A DNA stretch of 64,000 nucleotides from Dickeya dianthicola NCPPB 453 (GCF_000365305.1 NZ_CM001841.1:2321412-2385411); one strand, 5' to 3'; numbered from the stretch's first letter, positions 1 through 9,824 are shown. Program-made: numbers and translations. Notes: generated from the letters alone by a model not told the origin.

Positions 1-545
1 AAAACGCCGCCGGCGGGCGCGTGGTTACCGCCCCCACCAACGGCGCTTGCGGCATCGTGCCGGCGGTGCTGGCCTACTACGATCATTTTATCGAACCGGT
101 CGGCCCCGGCATTTATCTGCGCTATTTCATGGCGGCAGGCGCTATCGGGACGCTGTATAAGATGAACGCCTCTATTTCCGGAGCGGAAGTCGGTTGCCAG
201 GGTGAAGTGGGCGTGGCCTGTTCGATGGCGGCGGCCGGCCTGGCCGAGCTGCTGGGCGCCAGCCCGGAACAGGTGTGCGTGGCCGCGGAGATAGGTATGG
301 AGCACAATCTGGGGCTGACCTGCGATCCGGTGGCTGGCCAGGTACAGGTGCCTTGCATCGAGCGTAACGCCATCGCGGCGGTCAAAGCCATCAACGCCAC
401 CCGCATGGCGGTGCGGCGCACCACCGAAGCCCGCGTGTCGCTCGACAAGGTGATTGAAACCATGTACGAAACCGGGAAAGACATGAACGCCAAATACCGC
501 GAAACCTCCCGCGGCGGCCTAGCCATCAAAGTGCAGTGCGACTGA
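1..545 (+). CDS. sdaA: L-serine ammonia-lyase, C-terminal part (truncated by window edge)
   Basis: Deaminates L-serine to pyruvate and ammonia; an iron-sulfur cytosolic enzyme. The reading frame is open from base 3 with no start, so the gene begins upstream. The visible part carries the [10 protein letters not shown] motif and the C-terminal [20 protein letters not shown] segment, whose cysteines are cluster ligands in the family. The C-terminus is complete. I chose sdaA over sdaB because yoaE and manXYZ follow, as in E. coli, although the yoaD gene found between them there is replaced by a chemotaxis receptor. Confidence 0.93.
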   Translation, partial: NAAGGRVVTAPTNGACGIVPAVLAYYDHFIEPVGPGIYLRYFMAAGAIGTLYKMNASISGAEVGCQGEVGVACSMAAAGLAELLGASPEQVCVAAEIGMEHNLGLTCDPVAGQVQVPCIERNAIAAVKAINATRMAVRRTTEARVSLDKVIETMYETGKDMNAKYRETSRGGLAIKVQCD

Positions 546-615
546 CCGTTACCACGCCGGCGGGTGCGCCCGCCGGTGTTGATGCGACTGGTTAAAAAAG
601 CGTTGGCGAGCGCCT

Positions 616-2196
616 TTACCGCCCCAGAAACAACCGGGGTTGGGCGGCGTTGGACGCCACCTGAAACACCGCTACCGCCTGTACCAGCTGCTGGGCCTGT
701 TCTTTCAGGTTCTCTGCCGCCGCCGCGCTCTCTTCCACCAATGCGGCGTTCTGCTGTGTGACCGTATCAATCTGCGTGATGGCCTGTCCCACCTGTTTCA
801 CTCCCGAACTTTGCTCCAGGCTGGACGCGCTGATTTCCGACACAATATCGGTGACCTGATTAATCGCCGCCACAATCTGCGTCATGGTTACGCCGGTTTC
901 ATCGACCAACCGGCTACCTTGCTCAACCTGCACAACGCTGTTGTTAATCAACGTACTGATCTCTTTCGCAGCATTTGCGCTTCGCTGCGCAAGATTACGC
1001 ACTTCAGAAGCCACCACGGCAAACCCGCGACCTTGTTCACCGGCACGCGCCGCTTCCACCGCCGCATTCAGCGCCAGGATATTGGTCTGGAAAGCGATGC
1101 TGTCTATCACATTGATGATGTCCGAAATCTTTTTCGAACTATCGTTAATACCTTTCATGGTTTCAATCACGCGTCCAACCATACTGCCGCCTTCCGCCGC
1201 CAGTGTTGACGCGCCTAACGCCAGTTGATTGGCCTGACGGGCATTCTCGGCGTTATTACTGACGGTAGACCCTAACTGTTCCATGGTGGCGGAAGTCTGT
1301 TGCAGCGCGCTGGCCTGCTCTTCCGTACGCTGGCTCAGGTCCTGATTACCCTGCGATATCTGGATGCTTGCGGTCGCCAGACTTTCCGCATTGCTGCGTA
1401 CGCTGGTGACAATCCCTGACAGGGAAGACTGCATTTCGTTCAGTTGAGCAATAAGACTGAACTGATCATTATCTTTTACCGGAATCAGGCCGGAAAGATC
1501 CCCTTGCGCCATGCGGTTAACAACTTGTGCCGCAGCCATAGGCTCGCCGCCAAGCTGGCGCAGCAGGCTGCGCAAAATCATCGTCCCCAGAATCACCGAC
1601 CCCAACGCAACGATGCCTGCGGCAAGCAGTGAAATGATACGCGTTGTGACATCGCTACTTTGCTGCTCAACCACTTTCTTGTTCGCCAGCTCATCCTGAT
1701 ATTTTTTTAACGCGGACAATTCGCCAAATGTCTTGTCTGCCGGTCCTTTGACTTCATTTTTATTAATTTCGCTGGCGTTTTTCATATCGCCAGACTCCAC
1801 GGCTTGTACCTGATGCTCCATGCCTTTGCGCATTAGCGTGTACGATGACACCAGCCCGTCAAAAGACTGCGCCATCGTCGGGTCAATAATGGCTTTCAGT
1901 TTACTTAACAGCCCCTCCACCTTCGTGAAGTTCTCGGTATTCTGACTCTTCCATCCGGCAATCGACGCGGGGTCGCCAATGGCAATCATACGTAAAATAT
2001 TGATATCCACGCGTGTGAGCAGACCGTCAATCTGGCCGATCATTGATGCAGCCTGATAGTCTTTTTCATACAACCGTTGCAATTCTGACGTGGTAGCGGT
2101 TTGACGGGAAAGCAAAAATACCGTCAACGCCACAAATGAAATAATGATAATGGCAATCATCATTCCCAGCTTTTTCTTAATAGACCATGTATTCAT
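616..2196 (-). CDS. Methyl-accepting chemotaxis protein
   Basis: A 526-residue transmembrane chemoreceptor that would signal to CheA/CheW. Visible layout: membrane helix at about 10-30, a helical periplasmic sensor to about 188, second membrane helix at about 190-210, HAMP, then a long methylation and signalling domain with the diagnostic hairpin AFQTNILALNAAVEAARAGE. The sensor looks like a four-helix bundle, so the ligand cannot be read off. The protein ends in RLFLGR, without a CheR-binding pentapeptide, so it probably needs other receptors for efficient methylation. It occupies the place of yoaD in E. coli. A palindrome resembling a KdgR site and three 18-bp repeats lie upstream. Confidence 0.93.
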   Translation of the reverse strand: MNTWSIKKKLGMMIAIIIISFVALTVFLLSRQTATTSELQRLYEKDYQAASMIGQIDGLLTRVDINILRMIAIGDPASIAGWKSQNTENFTKVEGLLSKLKAIIDPTMAQSFDGLVSSYTLMRKGMEHQVQAVESGDMKNASEINKNEVKGPADKTFGELSALKKYQDELANKKVVEQQSSDVTTRIISLLAAGIVALGSVILGTMILRSLLRQLGGEPMAAAQVVNRMAQGDLSGLIPVKDNDQFSLIAQLNEMQSSLSGIVTSVRSNAESLATASIQISQGNQDLSQRTEEQASALQQTSATMEQLGSTVSNNAENARQANQLALGASTLAAEGGSMVGRVIETMKGINDSSKKISDIINVIDSIAFQTNILALNAAVEAARAGEQGRGFAVVASEVRNLAQRSANAAKEISTLINNSVVQVEQGSRLVDETGVTMTQIVAAINQVTDIVSEISASSLEQSSGVKQVGQAITQIDTVTQQNAALVEESAAAAENLKEQAQQLVQAVAVFQVASNAAQPRLFLGR

Positions 2197-2262
2197 AAAT
2201 TATTCTCGACTTAATAACACCATGATGAAATAGACACAGATGACCTGTCGTTATGTCCGAAA

Positions 2263-2282
2263 TGTGAAATAATTGTTTCACA
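2263..2282. promoter_or_regulatory. Palindrome upstream of the chemoreceptor, KdgR-like
   Basis: TGTGAAATAATTGTTTCACA is a near-perfect inverted repeat 67 bp before the receptor start. It contains GAAA and TTTC arms like KdgR operators, but with six bases between them rather than the five at ogl and pelW. The TGTGA and TCACA arms also resemble CRP, but are too far apart. Confidence 0.3.
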
Positions 2283-2357
2283 CGGAGAGAATATCGACAG
2301 TAAAACTGGCATCTTGAACGCAAGAGTCGGGATAATGAGTGAATATCGTGTGCTATC

Positions 2358-2411
2358 TGTAACAAGCAATGATTTTGTAACAATCAATGAGTGTGTAACA
2401 AGCAATGCGTC
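2358..2411. repeat. 18-bp tandem repeat, three copies
   Basis: Three consecutive units, each starting TGTAACAA, begin at 2358, 2376 and 2394 and differ at a few positions. They lie between the chemoreceptor promoter region and the terminator at 2426. Confidence 0.85.
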
Positions 2412-2425
2412 GCCCACCTGAAAAG

Positions 2426-2454
2426 AATAAAGCGAGCCTGAAGCTCGCTTTATT
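2426..2454. terminator. Strong hairpin, probable terminator after yoaE
   Basis: A 12-bp perfect stem (AATAAAGCGAGC with its complement) and 5-base loop. It is AT-rich at both feet, so it may act in both directions. It lies just beyond the stop of yoaE. The rest of 2197-2548 holds only the palindrome and 18-bp repeats listed separately. Confidence 0.7.
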
Positions 2455-2548
2455 GTCAGTCGGACTGCGACACATTCGGCCGGTTATGCCACGGCAGTAC
2501 GCTCTCCCGGCCGTTCATCGCTCAGAGTGAATGGTCGGTGGATAGTGC

Positions 2549-4102
2549 TTACACCTCAGTTACCGGGGGCGTTTCCGGAATACGGACAATGCGAACCAGT
2601 TCGATGCGATAGTCCGTCGCTTCCACGATCAGGAACCGTAACCGGTCCAGTTTCAGTTGATCCCCCACTTTGGGGAACTCATCGCTGTGCGCCAGTAACA
2701 GACCGGCCAGCGAGGTATAATCCTCTTTCGGATCGACCAAATCCTGCACGTTGAGCACCTGCTGCAACGAGTGCAGATCAGTACCGCCTCGTACCAGCCA
2801 GCCATCGCCGTCCTCGATGATATCCAGCGTTTCATCTTCATCCGGGAACTCGCCGGCGATCGCTTCCAGAATATCCAGCGGCGTCACTACCCCCTGCACC
2901 ACGCCAAATTCGTTGGTGATCATCACCAGGCTGCCTTTTGCACGACGCAGCACCGGCAACAGGTTGATGACATCCAGCGTTTCCGGCACCACGATCGGCG
3001 GGTTGGCGGCGGCGAACTGTTCCACATCGGTGTGTTGATCCAGCGCCACCAGCAGATCTTTGGCGCGCACCACCCCGACCAGTTCATCCAGCGAGCCGCG
3101 GCACACCGGAAACAGGCTATGCGGCGTGTCCAGCAGTTGCAGGCGGATATCTTCCACCGAACGTTCGCAGTCCACCCAGGAGATATCGGTACGCGGCGTC
3201 ATCACGCTGCGCAGGGAACGAGAGGCCAGCGTCAGCACGCCACTGATCATATAGCGCTCTTCTTCAGCGAACGTTTCTTCCGGTTGCTGCTGCGGCAGTT
3301 CTTCCTGATCGTCATGGGTGGCTTTTCGTGACCCCATCAGGCGCAAAATCGCCTCGGCAGTACGCTCGCGCATCGGCCGGTGCGATTGATGTTTGATGAA
3401 GTTATGGCGGGCTATCTGATTAAACATCTCGATCACTATCGAGAAGCCGATCGCGGCATACAGATATCCTTTCGGAATATGGAAACCAAACCCTTCCGCC
3501 ACCAGGCTCAAACCGATCATCAGCAGGAAGCTGAGACAGAGCACCACCACCGTCGGATGGGCGTTCACAAAGCGGGTCAGCGGTTTGGATGCCAGCAGCA
3601 TCATGGCCATAGCGATCACTACGGCGGTCATCATCACGCCCAGATGGTTGACCATGCCCACGGCGGTAATGACCGCGTCGAGGGAAAATACCGCGTCCAG
3701 AATAACAATCTGTACCACCACCGCCCAAAAGCTGGCATGCGCACGGTTGGCATTCGGGTCGTGCGGACGGTTTTCCAGCCGTTCATGTAACTCCATCGTG
3801 GCTTTGAACAGCAGGAACACCCCCCCGGCCAGCAAAATCAGGTCACGTCCGGAAAAACTGAACTGCCCGACAGAAAACAGCGGCCGCGTCAGCGTCACCA
3901 TCCAGGAAATCAGCGATAGCAGGCCAAGCCGCATCAGCATCGCCAGCGACAAACCGATGATACGCGCCTTGTCTCGCTGTTTGGGCGGCAGTTTGTCCGC
4001 CAGAATGGCGATGAACACCAGGTTGTCGATACCCAATACAATTTCGAGTATTATCAACGTCAGTAAGCCTGCCCAGATTGAGGGATCTAGCAAAAATTCC
4101 AT
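2549..4102 (-). CDS. yoaE: TerC-family membrane protein with CBS pair and CorC domain
   Basis: An inner-membrane protein of 517 residues, matching YoaE of E. coli in length and context. Residues 1-240 form a TerC-type bundle with acidic residues in membrane helices ([17 protein letters not shown]). A CBS domain pair at about 290-410 and a CorC/HlyC-type domain to the C-terminus follow. TerC proteins are linked to metal-ion handling, notably manganese, but the substrate here is not visible. The gene is transcribed away from manXYZ; the 573-bp gap between them has only a weak operator candidate. Confidence 0.9.
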   Translation of the reverse strand: MEFLLDPSIWAGLLTLIILEIVLGIDNLVFIAILADKLPPKQRDKARIIGLSLAMLMRLGLLSLISWMVTLTRPLFSVGQFSFSGRDLILLAGGVFLLFKATMELHERLENRPHDPNANRAHASFWAVVVQIVILDAVFSLDAVITAVGMVNHLGVMMTAVVIAMAMMLLASKPLTRFVNAHPTVVVLCLSFLLMIGLSLVAEGFGFHIPKGYLYAAIGFSIVIEMFNQIARHNFIKHQSHRPMRERTAEAILRLMGSRKATHDDQEELPQQQPEETFAEEERYMISGVLTLASRSLRSVMTPRTDISWVDCERSVEDIRLQLLDTPHSLFPVCRGSLDELVGVVRAKDLLVALDQHTDVEQFAAANPPIVVPETLDVINLLPVLRRAKGSLVMITNEFGVVQGVVTPLDILEAIAGEFPDEDETLDIIEDGDGWLVRGGTDLHSLQQVLNVQDLVDPKEDYTSLAGLLLAHSDEFPKVGDQLKLDRLRFLIVEATDYRIELVRIVRIPETPPVTEV

Positions 4103-4445
4103 GTCAGACTCCGGAAAATGAACGAGCGAACGACATCAATGCAGCAGCATTGTGCGACGAAAGCAAAAGGGAAATATCAGTATAGGGCTGAATTCGGCCT
4201 GAATGGCCCACTGGGTGAACAACACCACCGGCCAAGACCGGAGCAAAAGAAATGAATCGTCGGTGACAGTCCATAGGAAGGGCGTTTACCCGTTACTCCT
4301 CTGTAATTAAAGGGAGAGCAACTTTAACAGAGTTAATACTATTTTCCACAACGATTTCCTTCACGCCGCGAAGCGGGTCGCATTCATTAGCATCACAAGT
4401 CTCCCCGGCGGTATTCCACTACCGATTATCGACCGGTATCACATA

Positions 4446-4473
4446 ATTTATTTCTTCGACCCCTAAAATAAAT
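4446..4473. promoter_or_regulatory. Possible Mlc/NagC-type operator upstream of manX
   Basis: ATTTATTT and AAATAAAT form an inverted repeat separated by 12 bases. The E. coli man operon is repressed by Mlc and NagC at sites with TTATTT and AAATAA arms; the spacing here is one base longer than I would expect, so this is tentative. I see nothing else in 4103-4675 except the ribosome site of manX. Confidence 0.3.
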
Positions 4474-4675
4474 CCTGCCGATATCAGGCTGGCCTGAATC
4501 GCTTCATAACCCGGAATGATGCGTGTCGTAAACGCTTTTTGTGCAATCTACCGGGCAAGAAACAGTATTACGTCCATACTGAATATCGCTCACGGATAAA
4601 CGTGACTAAATTTGTCCAGATTATTAGACATATTTCACTCTCAACAAAACAGTGACTCATGAAAGGAGGGAGCAA

Positions 4676-5632
4676 GTGAGTATTGCCATCATGCTATGCA
4701 CTCATGGCGCCACGGCCGGTCCGCTGTTAAATACAGCTGAAATGATTCTTGGTGAACAAAGTAACGTTGGCTGGATTGATTTTGTTCCCGGCGAAAACGC
4801 CGAAATCCTAATGGAGAAATATCAGGCGAAGCTGGCCGAACTGGACACCTCGGAAGGGGTGCTTTTTCTGGTCGACACCTGGGGAGGCAGCCCATTCAAC
4901 GCCGCCAGCCGTCTGGTGAATGACAAGAAAAATCATGAAGTGATCGCCGGGGTCAATATTCCAATGCTGGCCGAGACGTTTATGGCCCGTGATGACAACC
5001 CTGAATTTGGCGAACTGGTCGCGATCGCAATGGAGGCCGGTCGCGCAGGAGTCAAAGCGCTGAAGGCGCCCGACCCGGAAAAAACACCCCGCCCCGAGCC
5101 CGTCAGAGCCAAACCGGCACCGGCGCCGGGAGCCGGCGGGCACATGAAGATTGGGCTGGCGCGTATTGACGACCGCCTGATCCACGGGCAGGTCGCCACC
5201 CGCTGGACCAAGGAAACCAACGTCAATCGAATTATTGTGGTCAGTGACGAAGTGGCGGCGGACAACGTGCGAAAAACCCTGCTGACGCAGGTGGCCCCGC
5301 CCGGCGTTTCGGCTCACGTGGTCGACGTCGCCAAGGCGGTGAGGGTTTACAACAACCCGAAATACGCCTCTGACCGCGTCATGCTGCTGTTCACCAACCC
5401 GACCGACGTGCTGCGGCTGGTGGAGGATAACGTCAAGATGACCTCAATCAACATCGGCGGCATGGCCTATCGTCAGGGCAAAACCCAGGTCAATAACGCC
5501 GTCTCGATTGACGACAAGGATATCGCGGCGTTCAACAAGCTCCATGAACGAGGTATTGAACTGGAAGTCCGCAAAGTATCGACAGATACCAAAATTAATA
5601 TGATGGATTTGATCACCAAGGTGGCGCGTTAG
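4676..5632 (+). CDS. manX: Mannose PTS enzyme IIAB
   Basis: Cytoplasmic IIAB component of the mannose/glucose/glucosamine phosphotransferase system: IIA takes phosphate from HPr, IIB passes it to the sugar. The IIA domain has the phosphorylation histidine in the N-terminal CTHG motif (His10). A Pro/Ala-rich linker at about 132-152 leads to IIB, with its active histidine in RLIHGQVATRW. I set the start at GTG 4676, which follows AAAGGAGGG and gives MSIAIMLCTHG, colinear with E. coli ManX; a frame 24 bases longer would include the ribosome site. 318 residues, first gene of manXYZ. Confidence 0.95.
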   Translation: MSIAIMLCTHGATAGPLLNTAEMILGEQSNVGWIDFVPGENAEILMEKYQAKLAELDTSEGVLFLVDTWGGSPFNAASRLVNDKKNHEVIAGVNIPMLAETFMARDDNPEFGELVAIAMEAGRAGVKALKAPDPEKTPRPEPVRAKPAPAPGAGGHMKIGLARIDDRLIHGQVATRWTKETNVNRIIVVSDEVAADNVRKTLLTQVAPPGVSAHVVDVAKAVRVYNNPKYASDRVMLLFTNPTDVLRLVEDNVKMTSINIGGMAYRQGKTQVNNAVSIDDKDIAAFNKLHERGIELEVRKVSTDTKINMMDLITKVAR

Positions 5633-5700
5633 CACATCCGGAACAACGGATGGTGTAACGACGTTATTTTTTGGTCCACTATTCTCACAGGAGAAGTACC

Positions 5701-6498
5701 ATGGAGATCACCACGCTTCAAATCGTGCTGATATTTATCGTGGCCTGTATTTCAGGTATGGGTTCCATTCTCGACGAATTCCAGTTTCACCGGCCGCTGG
5801 TGGCTTGTACCCTCATTGGGCTGGTGCTAGGCGACCTCAAAACCGGGATTATTATCGGCGGTACGCTGGAAATGATCGCGCTGGGCTGGATGAACATCGG
5901 GGCTGCCGTCGCGCCCGATGCGGCGTTGGCCTCTATTATTTCTACCATTCTGGTCATCGCCGGCGGGCAAAGCGTCGGTGCCGGGATTGCGCTGGCAATT
6001 CCGCTGGCGGCCGCAGGTCAGGTACTGACTATTATCGTGCGCACCATCACCGTCGCCTTCCAGCATGCCGCCGACAGCGCAGCTGAGCGCGGCAATCTTT
6101 CCGCCATCAGTTGGATTCACATTTCCGCCCTGCTGTTGCAAGCCATGCGCATCGCCATTCCGGCGGTGATTGTCGCCATCTCGGTCGGGACTGAAGCAGT
6201 ACACGGACTGCTCGCGTCCATCCCCGACGTGGTCACCACCGGCCTGAACATCGCCGGCGGCATGATTGTGGTCGTCGGTTATGCCATGGTCATCAACATG
6301 ATGCGGGCCGGTTATCTGATGCCTTTCTTCTATCTGGGATTCGTTACCGCCGCCTTCACCAACTTCAATCTGGTGGCGCTGGGCGTCATCGGTGTCGTCA
6401 TGGCGGTGCTGTATATCCAGCTCAGCCCCAAATACAACAAAGCTCAGGGTGTTGCAGCCGCATCGTCAAACAACGACCTTGATAACGAACTGGATTAA
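5701..6498 (+). CDS. manY: Mannose PTS permease subunit IIC
   Basis: Membrane subunit of the mannose transporter, 265 residues and nearly identical to E. coli ManY from MEITTLQIVL to the C-terminal NNDLDNELD. It is hydrophobic throughout, with the conserved GGTLEMIALGWMNIG segment. ATG 5701 follows AGGAGAAGTACC. It lies 68 bp after manX and 14 bp before manZ. ManY and ManZ together form the channel; in E. coli they are also the entry site for phage lambda DNA and some bacteriocins. Confidence 0.96.
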   Translation: MEITTLQIVLIFIVACISGMGSILDEFQFHRPLVACTLIGLVLGDLKTGIIIGGTLEMIALGWMNIGAAVAPDAALASIISTILVIAGGQSVGAGIALAIPLAAAGQVLTIIVRTITVAFQHAADSAAERGNLSAISWIHISALLLQAMRIAIPAVIVAISVGTEAVHGLLASIPDVVTTGLNIAGGMIVVVGYAMVINMMRAGYLMPFFYLGFVTAAFTNFNLVALGVIGVVMAVLYIQLSPKYNKAQGVAAASSNNDLDNELD

Positions 6499-6512
6499 CA
6501 GGAGAGCAAGAA

Positions 6513-7349
6513 ATGGTGGATACGACTAAGAAACTGACTCCCAGCGATATTCGCGCCGTATTTCTGCGTTCTAACCTGTTTCAGGGATCGTGGAATTTCG
6601 AACGCATGCAGGCACTGGGGTTCTGCTTTTCCATGGTACCGGTGATCCGTCGCCTTTATCCGGAGAATTCGGAAGAGCGTAAGCAGGCAATCAAACGCCA
6701 TCTGGAGTTTTTCAATACCCAGCCGTTTGTCGCGGCACCGGTATTAGGCGTGACTATGGCGATGGAAGAACAGCGCGCCAACGGCGCACCGATTGACGAC
6801 GGAGCAATCAACGGCCTGAAAGTCGGGCTGATGGGGCCGCTGGCCGGCGTTGGCGACCCGATATTCTGGGGAACCGCGCGGCCAGTCTTCGCCGCACTCG
6901 GCGCCGGCATCGCCATGAGCGGCAGCCTGCTCGGGCCGATTCTGTTTTTCGTGCTGTTTAATCTGGTGCGTTTGCTGGTGCGTTATTACGGCGTCGCCTA
7001 CGGTTACCGCAAAGGCGCGGATATCGTGAGCGATATGGGCGGCGGCCTGCTGCAAAAGATGACCGAAGGGGCATCGATTCTGGGGTTATTCGTCATGGGG
7101 GCGCTGGTCAACAAATGGACCCATGTCAATATCCCACTGGTGGTATCGCGCGTAACCGGGCAGGATGGGAAGACGGCCGTTACTACGGTGCAATCGATCC
7201 TTGATCAGTTGATGCCCGGCCTGGTGCCGTTATTGCTGACGTTTGGCTGTATGTGGCTGCTGCGGCGCAAAGTTAATGCGCTCTGGCTGATCGTCGGCTT
7301 CTTCGTTATCGGCATCATAGGCTACTGGATAGGCCTGTTGGGACTTTGA
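6513..7349 (+). CDS. manZ: Mannose PTS permease subunit IID
   Basis: IID subunit partnering ManY in the membrane. The 278 residues align with E. coli ManZ, including FLRSNLFQGSWNFERMQALG near the N-terminus and LMGPLAGVGDPIFWGT in the middle. The N-terminus is a few residues shorter than in E. coli. The ribosome site is AGGAGAGCAAGAA. It is the last gene of the man operon; a GC-rich hairpin follows at 7357-7374. Confidence 0.96.
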   Translation: MVDTTKKLTPSDIRAVFLRSNLFQGSWNFERMQALGFCFSMVPVIRRLYPENSEERKQAIKRHLEFFNTQPFVAAPVLGVTMAMEEQRANGAPIDDGAINGLKVGLMGPLAGVGDPIFWGTARPVFAALGAGIAMSGSLLGPILFFVLFNLVRLLVRYYGVAYGYRKGADIVSDMGGGLLQKMTEGASILGLFVMGALVNKWTHVNIPLVVSRVTGQDGKTAVTTVQSILDQLMPGLVPLLLTFGCMWLLRRKVNALWLIVGFFVIGIIGYWIGLLGL

Positions 7350-7356
7350 ATCTAGC

Positions 7357-7374
7357 GGCCGGGGCAACCCGGCC
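7357..7374 (+). terminator. Hairpin after manZ
   Basis: GGCCGGG and CCCGGCC pair across a four-base loop, followed by ATTTCT. The T-run is weak, so termination may be partial and yobD could receive read-through. Confidence 0.5.
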
Positions 7375-7461
7375 ATTTCTCACCCTGGGCGATGCACGCG
7401 GCTTTCATCACCCTAATCTGTTGTTTCATATCCTGTATTCATGCCACCACCGGAGTTGCTC

Positions 7462-7920
7462 ATGACTTTCACCGACGTCGTTCTGATGGTATCCATTGCC
7501 CTGGCCCTGCTGTATGCAATTTACGATGAATTCATCATGGACCAACGGCAAGGTCAGACCCGACTCAAGGTGCGATTGCAGCGGAGGTATCGCCTGGATG
7601 CGTTGATCTTCATCGTGCTGGTGGGGATACTGGTTTACAAGAGCGTCACCACCCACGGTTCCCCCCTCACCACGCTGCTGCTTTTCTCGCTAATACTGAT
7701 GGCGATATATCTGACCATGATTCGCTACCCGAAATTACTCTTCAAAGATCAAGGGTTCTTTTATGCCAATATCTATATTCCTTATCACCGTATTAAAAAT
7801 ATGAATTTATCGGAAGACGGTATCCTGGTGATAGATCTTGAAAAAAGACGGCTGCTTATTGCAGTCAAGGAACTGGATGATTTGGAAAGAATATATCAGT
7901 TTATGATTGAAAATCAGTAA
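7462..7920 (+). CDS. yobD: DUF986 inner-membrane protein YobD
   Basis: A 152-residue membrane protein of unknown function, the same length and position (after manZ, before mntP) as E. coli YobD. Hydrophobic segments lie at about 3-20, 43-63 and 68-88, followed by a cytoplasmic C-terminus with [21 protein letters not shown] chose ATG 7462 ([10 protein letters not shown]) over 7441 because it follows GGAG and matches the E. coli N-terminus. Confidence 0.92.
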   Translation: MTFTDVVLMVSIALALLYAIYDEFIMDQRQGQTRLKVRLQRRYRLDALIFIVLVGILVYKSVTTHGSPLTTLLLFSLILMAIYLTMIRYPKLLFKDQGFFYANIYIPYHRIKNMNLSEDGILVIDLEKRRLLIAVKELDDLERIYQFMIENQ

Positions 7921-8041
7921 GTTAAATTATTTACATCTTATAATAAAATAATGATTTTTATTTTTGAAAAAAATGTGCTGCTATTTTAACCATACGGTTG
8001 TTGATGTAATTTCCGGAGGTTGTTTCCAACCCGTTAAAGAT

Positions 8042-8068
8042 GAAAATAATTATCAATTGCATTTATAA
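8042..8068. promoter_or_regulatory. Fur/MntR-type AT-rich site upstream of the mntP leader
   Basis: The stretch AAAATAATTATCAATTGCAT matches the Fur box pattern (ATAATTATCAATTGCAT against GATAATGATAATCATTATC) moderately well. It lies about 60-80 bp before the riboswitch, where the promoter should be. E. coli mntP is controlled by MntR and Fur. Confidence 0.4.
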
Positions 8069-8117
8069 TGCCTATATTATTTGTTGTTGTTTAATGCGGG
8101 AATAATATGATATCGTT

Positions 8118-8290
8118 GCGCCGTCCTTGGGGAGTAGCCGATTCCTGAAGTCTCAAATTCAGGAATGCTCGTATCAACATACTCGTTCTTCACTGAACGT
8201 GGTACGGGCGGCCAGGTTGGCAGGCGAGACCATAGAAACGCGATCCGTCGTCTGGTTGGGGGTGGATTTCGTGGATATGGAGAACCGCCC
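8118..8290 (+). ncRNA. yybP-ykoY manganese riboswitch in the mntP leader
   Basis: The leader holds the two landmarks of this family: CCTTGGGGAGTAGCC near 8125-8139, followed by a hairpin (ATTCCTGA and TCAGGAAT) and ATGCTCGTATCAACATACTC, and the second loop GGCAGGCGAGACC near 8219-8232. In E. coli the same element turns on mntP when Mn(II) is high. The downstream strand towards 8290 may form the expression platform that hides the mntP ribosome site. The boundaries are approximate. The rest of 7921-8307 is AT-rich promoter sequence. Confidence 0.85.
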
Positions 8291-8307
8291 AGCCGAGGCT
8301 ATTACAC

Positions 8308-8880
8308 ATGAACTTATCCGCTACGCTTATTCTTGCTTTTGGCATGTCGATGGACGCGTTTGCTGCGTCTATTGGTAAAGGTGCCGCCCTGCATAATCCT
8401 CGCTTCCGCGAAGCCATCCGAACGGGTTTGATCTTCGGTTTGATTGAGGCATTGACGCCATTAATCGGTTGGGCGCTGGGGTTTTATGCCAGCCGTTTTA
8501 TTATCGCCTGGGACCACTGGGTGGCTTTCAGCCTGCTGCTGATTTTAGGTGGCCGCATGATAATGGAAGGGCTGAAAGGCGAAGACAGCGGCAACTGTGA
8601 AAAAATATCCAAACACAGCTTTTTCATTCTGGTCTGTACGGCTGTCGCCACCAGTCTGGATGCAATGGCGATTGGCGTCGGTTTGGCTTTCCTGCAGGTG
8701 AATATCTTCCACACCGCGATGGTTATCGGCTGCGCCACCATGATTATGGTGACTCTCGGCATGATGATTGGTCGCTATGTTGGTCCGATCATCGGTAAAC
8801 GCGCCGAAATCCTCGGTGGTATCGTCCTGATCGGTATTGGCTGCAACATTCTTTACGAACACCTGTTCGACTTCGCCTGA
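8308..8880 (+). CDS. mntP: Manganese efflux pump MntP
   Basis: Exports Mn(II) from the cytoplasm. The 190 residues form six membrane segments as two related halves: [16 protein letters not shown] in the first and [17 protein letters not shown] in the second, each with the conserved acidic residue needed for transport in the family. The start follows the riboswitch at 8118-8290, so expression is expected to rise with manganese. It converges on rlmA with a hairpin between them. Confidence 0.95.
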   Translation: MNLSATLILAFGMSMDAFAASIGKGAALHNPRFREAIRTGLIFGLIEALTPLIGWALGFYASRFIIAWDHWVAFSLLLILGGRMIMEGLKGEDSGNCEKISKHSFFILVCTAVATSLDAMAIGVGLAFLQVNIFHTAMVIGCATMIMVTLGMMIGRYVGPIIGKRAEILGGIVLIGIGCNILYEHLFDFA

Positions 8881-8888
8881 TACGCACA

Positions 8889-8909
8889 GCGGGCAGCCAG
8901 GCTGCCCGC
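8889..8909. terminator. Hairpin between convergent mntP and rlmA
   Basis: GCGGGCAGCC and GGCTGCCCGC are exact complements around one base. It sits between the stop codons of the two facing genes and could serve both. Confidence 0.55.
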
Positions 8910-8916
8910 CATTTGT

Positions 8917-9744
8917 TCACCCATCACGGCGATGAAAACGAATCAAAAAATCGGTTTCACATTCAAACTGCTCCAACGCCATCAGTCCTTTACTGACGTC
9001 CGGCGTAGCCCGCCAGGCGAACGGCGTCATTTGTAGCAAACTGGCGGCATCGGCTCCGGTCATGACCATGCGATACTGCAACCGTTCCACTGTTTCCAGT
9101 GCAAACCCCGGAAACGCTTCGTCTACGTCGGGGTGCGGCCTGACTTCCTGATACACCCGCGCCTTAAGAGACAGCAAATGATTGGGCCCCGGAGAAACCG
9201 TCATCAGCCCGCCGCCAGGCCAGATGACTCGCGCCAGTTCATCACCGTTGCAGGGCGCGTAAATTTTCAATACCGCTGCCAGAGAATGGTCCTGAAAAGG
9301 CAGCCGCTGACTGGACGCCACACAGAACAGCACCTGGGCATAACGTTTCGCCGCGCGCTGTATCGCCGCCCTGGAGACATCCAGCCCATAAACCGCCATC
9401 CCCTGCGGCGTCAATTTGTCCGCCAGCGCGGCCGTGTAATACCCTTCCCCACATCCAATATCCAGCAGTGCGCCCGGTTGCATCTGTAGGAGAGCAGCCA
9501 ACTGCTCTGATACCCGATCCCGTAATGGCTGATAGTGTCCATTATCAAGAAACGCCCGTCTGGCCTGCATCATTTCGGCGCTGTCCCCCGGTTGTCTGGA
9601 ACGTTTAAACTGCACCGGCAGCAAATTGACGTACCCGTCCCGCGCACGATCAAAATGGTGACGTCCGCAGGACCAGCGACCAGATTCGACATTCAGGGGC
9701 TGATGACATAAGGGGCATTGATAAGGCACTGAAGATTTTTGCAT
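8917..9744 (-). CDS. rlmA: 23S rRNA (guanine-745-N1)-methyltransferase
   Basis: Methylates G745 in hairpin 35 of 23S rRNA with S-adenosylmethionine. The 275 residues begin with a zinc finger (CPLC, then C and H in SCGRHHFD). The SAM-binding motif LDIGCGEGYYTA follows at about 90, then IYAPC in the active region. I set the start at 9744 (MQKSSVPYQCPLC); an upstream in-frame ATG at 9795 lies inside the cspC terminator. Order cspC-rlmA as in E. coli. Confidence 0.93.
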   Translation of the reverse strand: MQKSSVPYQCPLCHQPLNVESGRWSCGRHHFDRARDGYVNLLPVQFKRSRQPGDSAEMMQARRAFLDNGHYQPLRDRVSEQLAALLQMQPGALLDIGCGEGYYTAALADKLTPQGMAVYGLDVSRAAIQRAAKRYAQVLFCVASSQRLPFQDHSLAAVLKIYAPCNGDELARVIWPGGGLMTVSPGPNHLLSLKARVYQEVRPHPDVDEAFPGFALETVERLQYRMVMTGADAASLLQMTPFAWRATPDVSKGLMALEQFECETDFLIRFHRRDG

Positions 9745-9782
9745 AACACTCTTGATGATTTCGCGGATAACACCTGAAAAGC

Positions 9783-9807
9783 AAAAAACCCGCACGAGGC
9801 GGGTTTT
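9783..9807 (-). terminator. Terminator of cspC
   Basis: Read on the minus strand, CCCGC and GCGGG pair around a five-base loop and are followed by a run of six T. It separates cspC from rlmA. Confidence 0.8.
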
Positions 9808-9824
9808 ATGGCATGAGCTGAAAA

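Noticed and set aside
2263..2282. CRP site before the chemoreceptor
   Set aside because: TGTGA and TCACA are present but 10 bases apart instead of 6.
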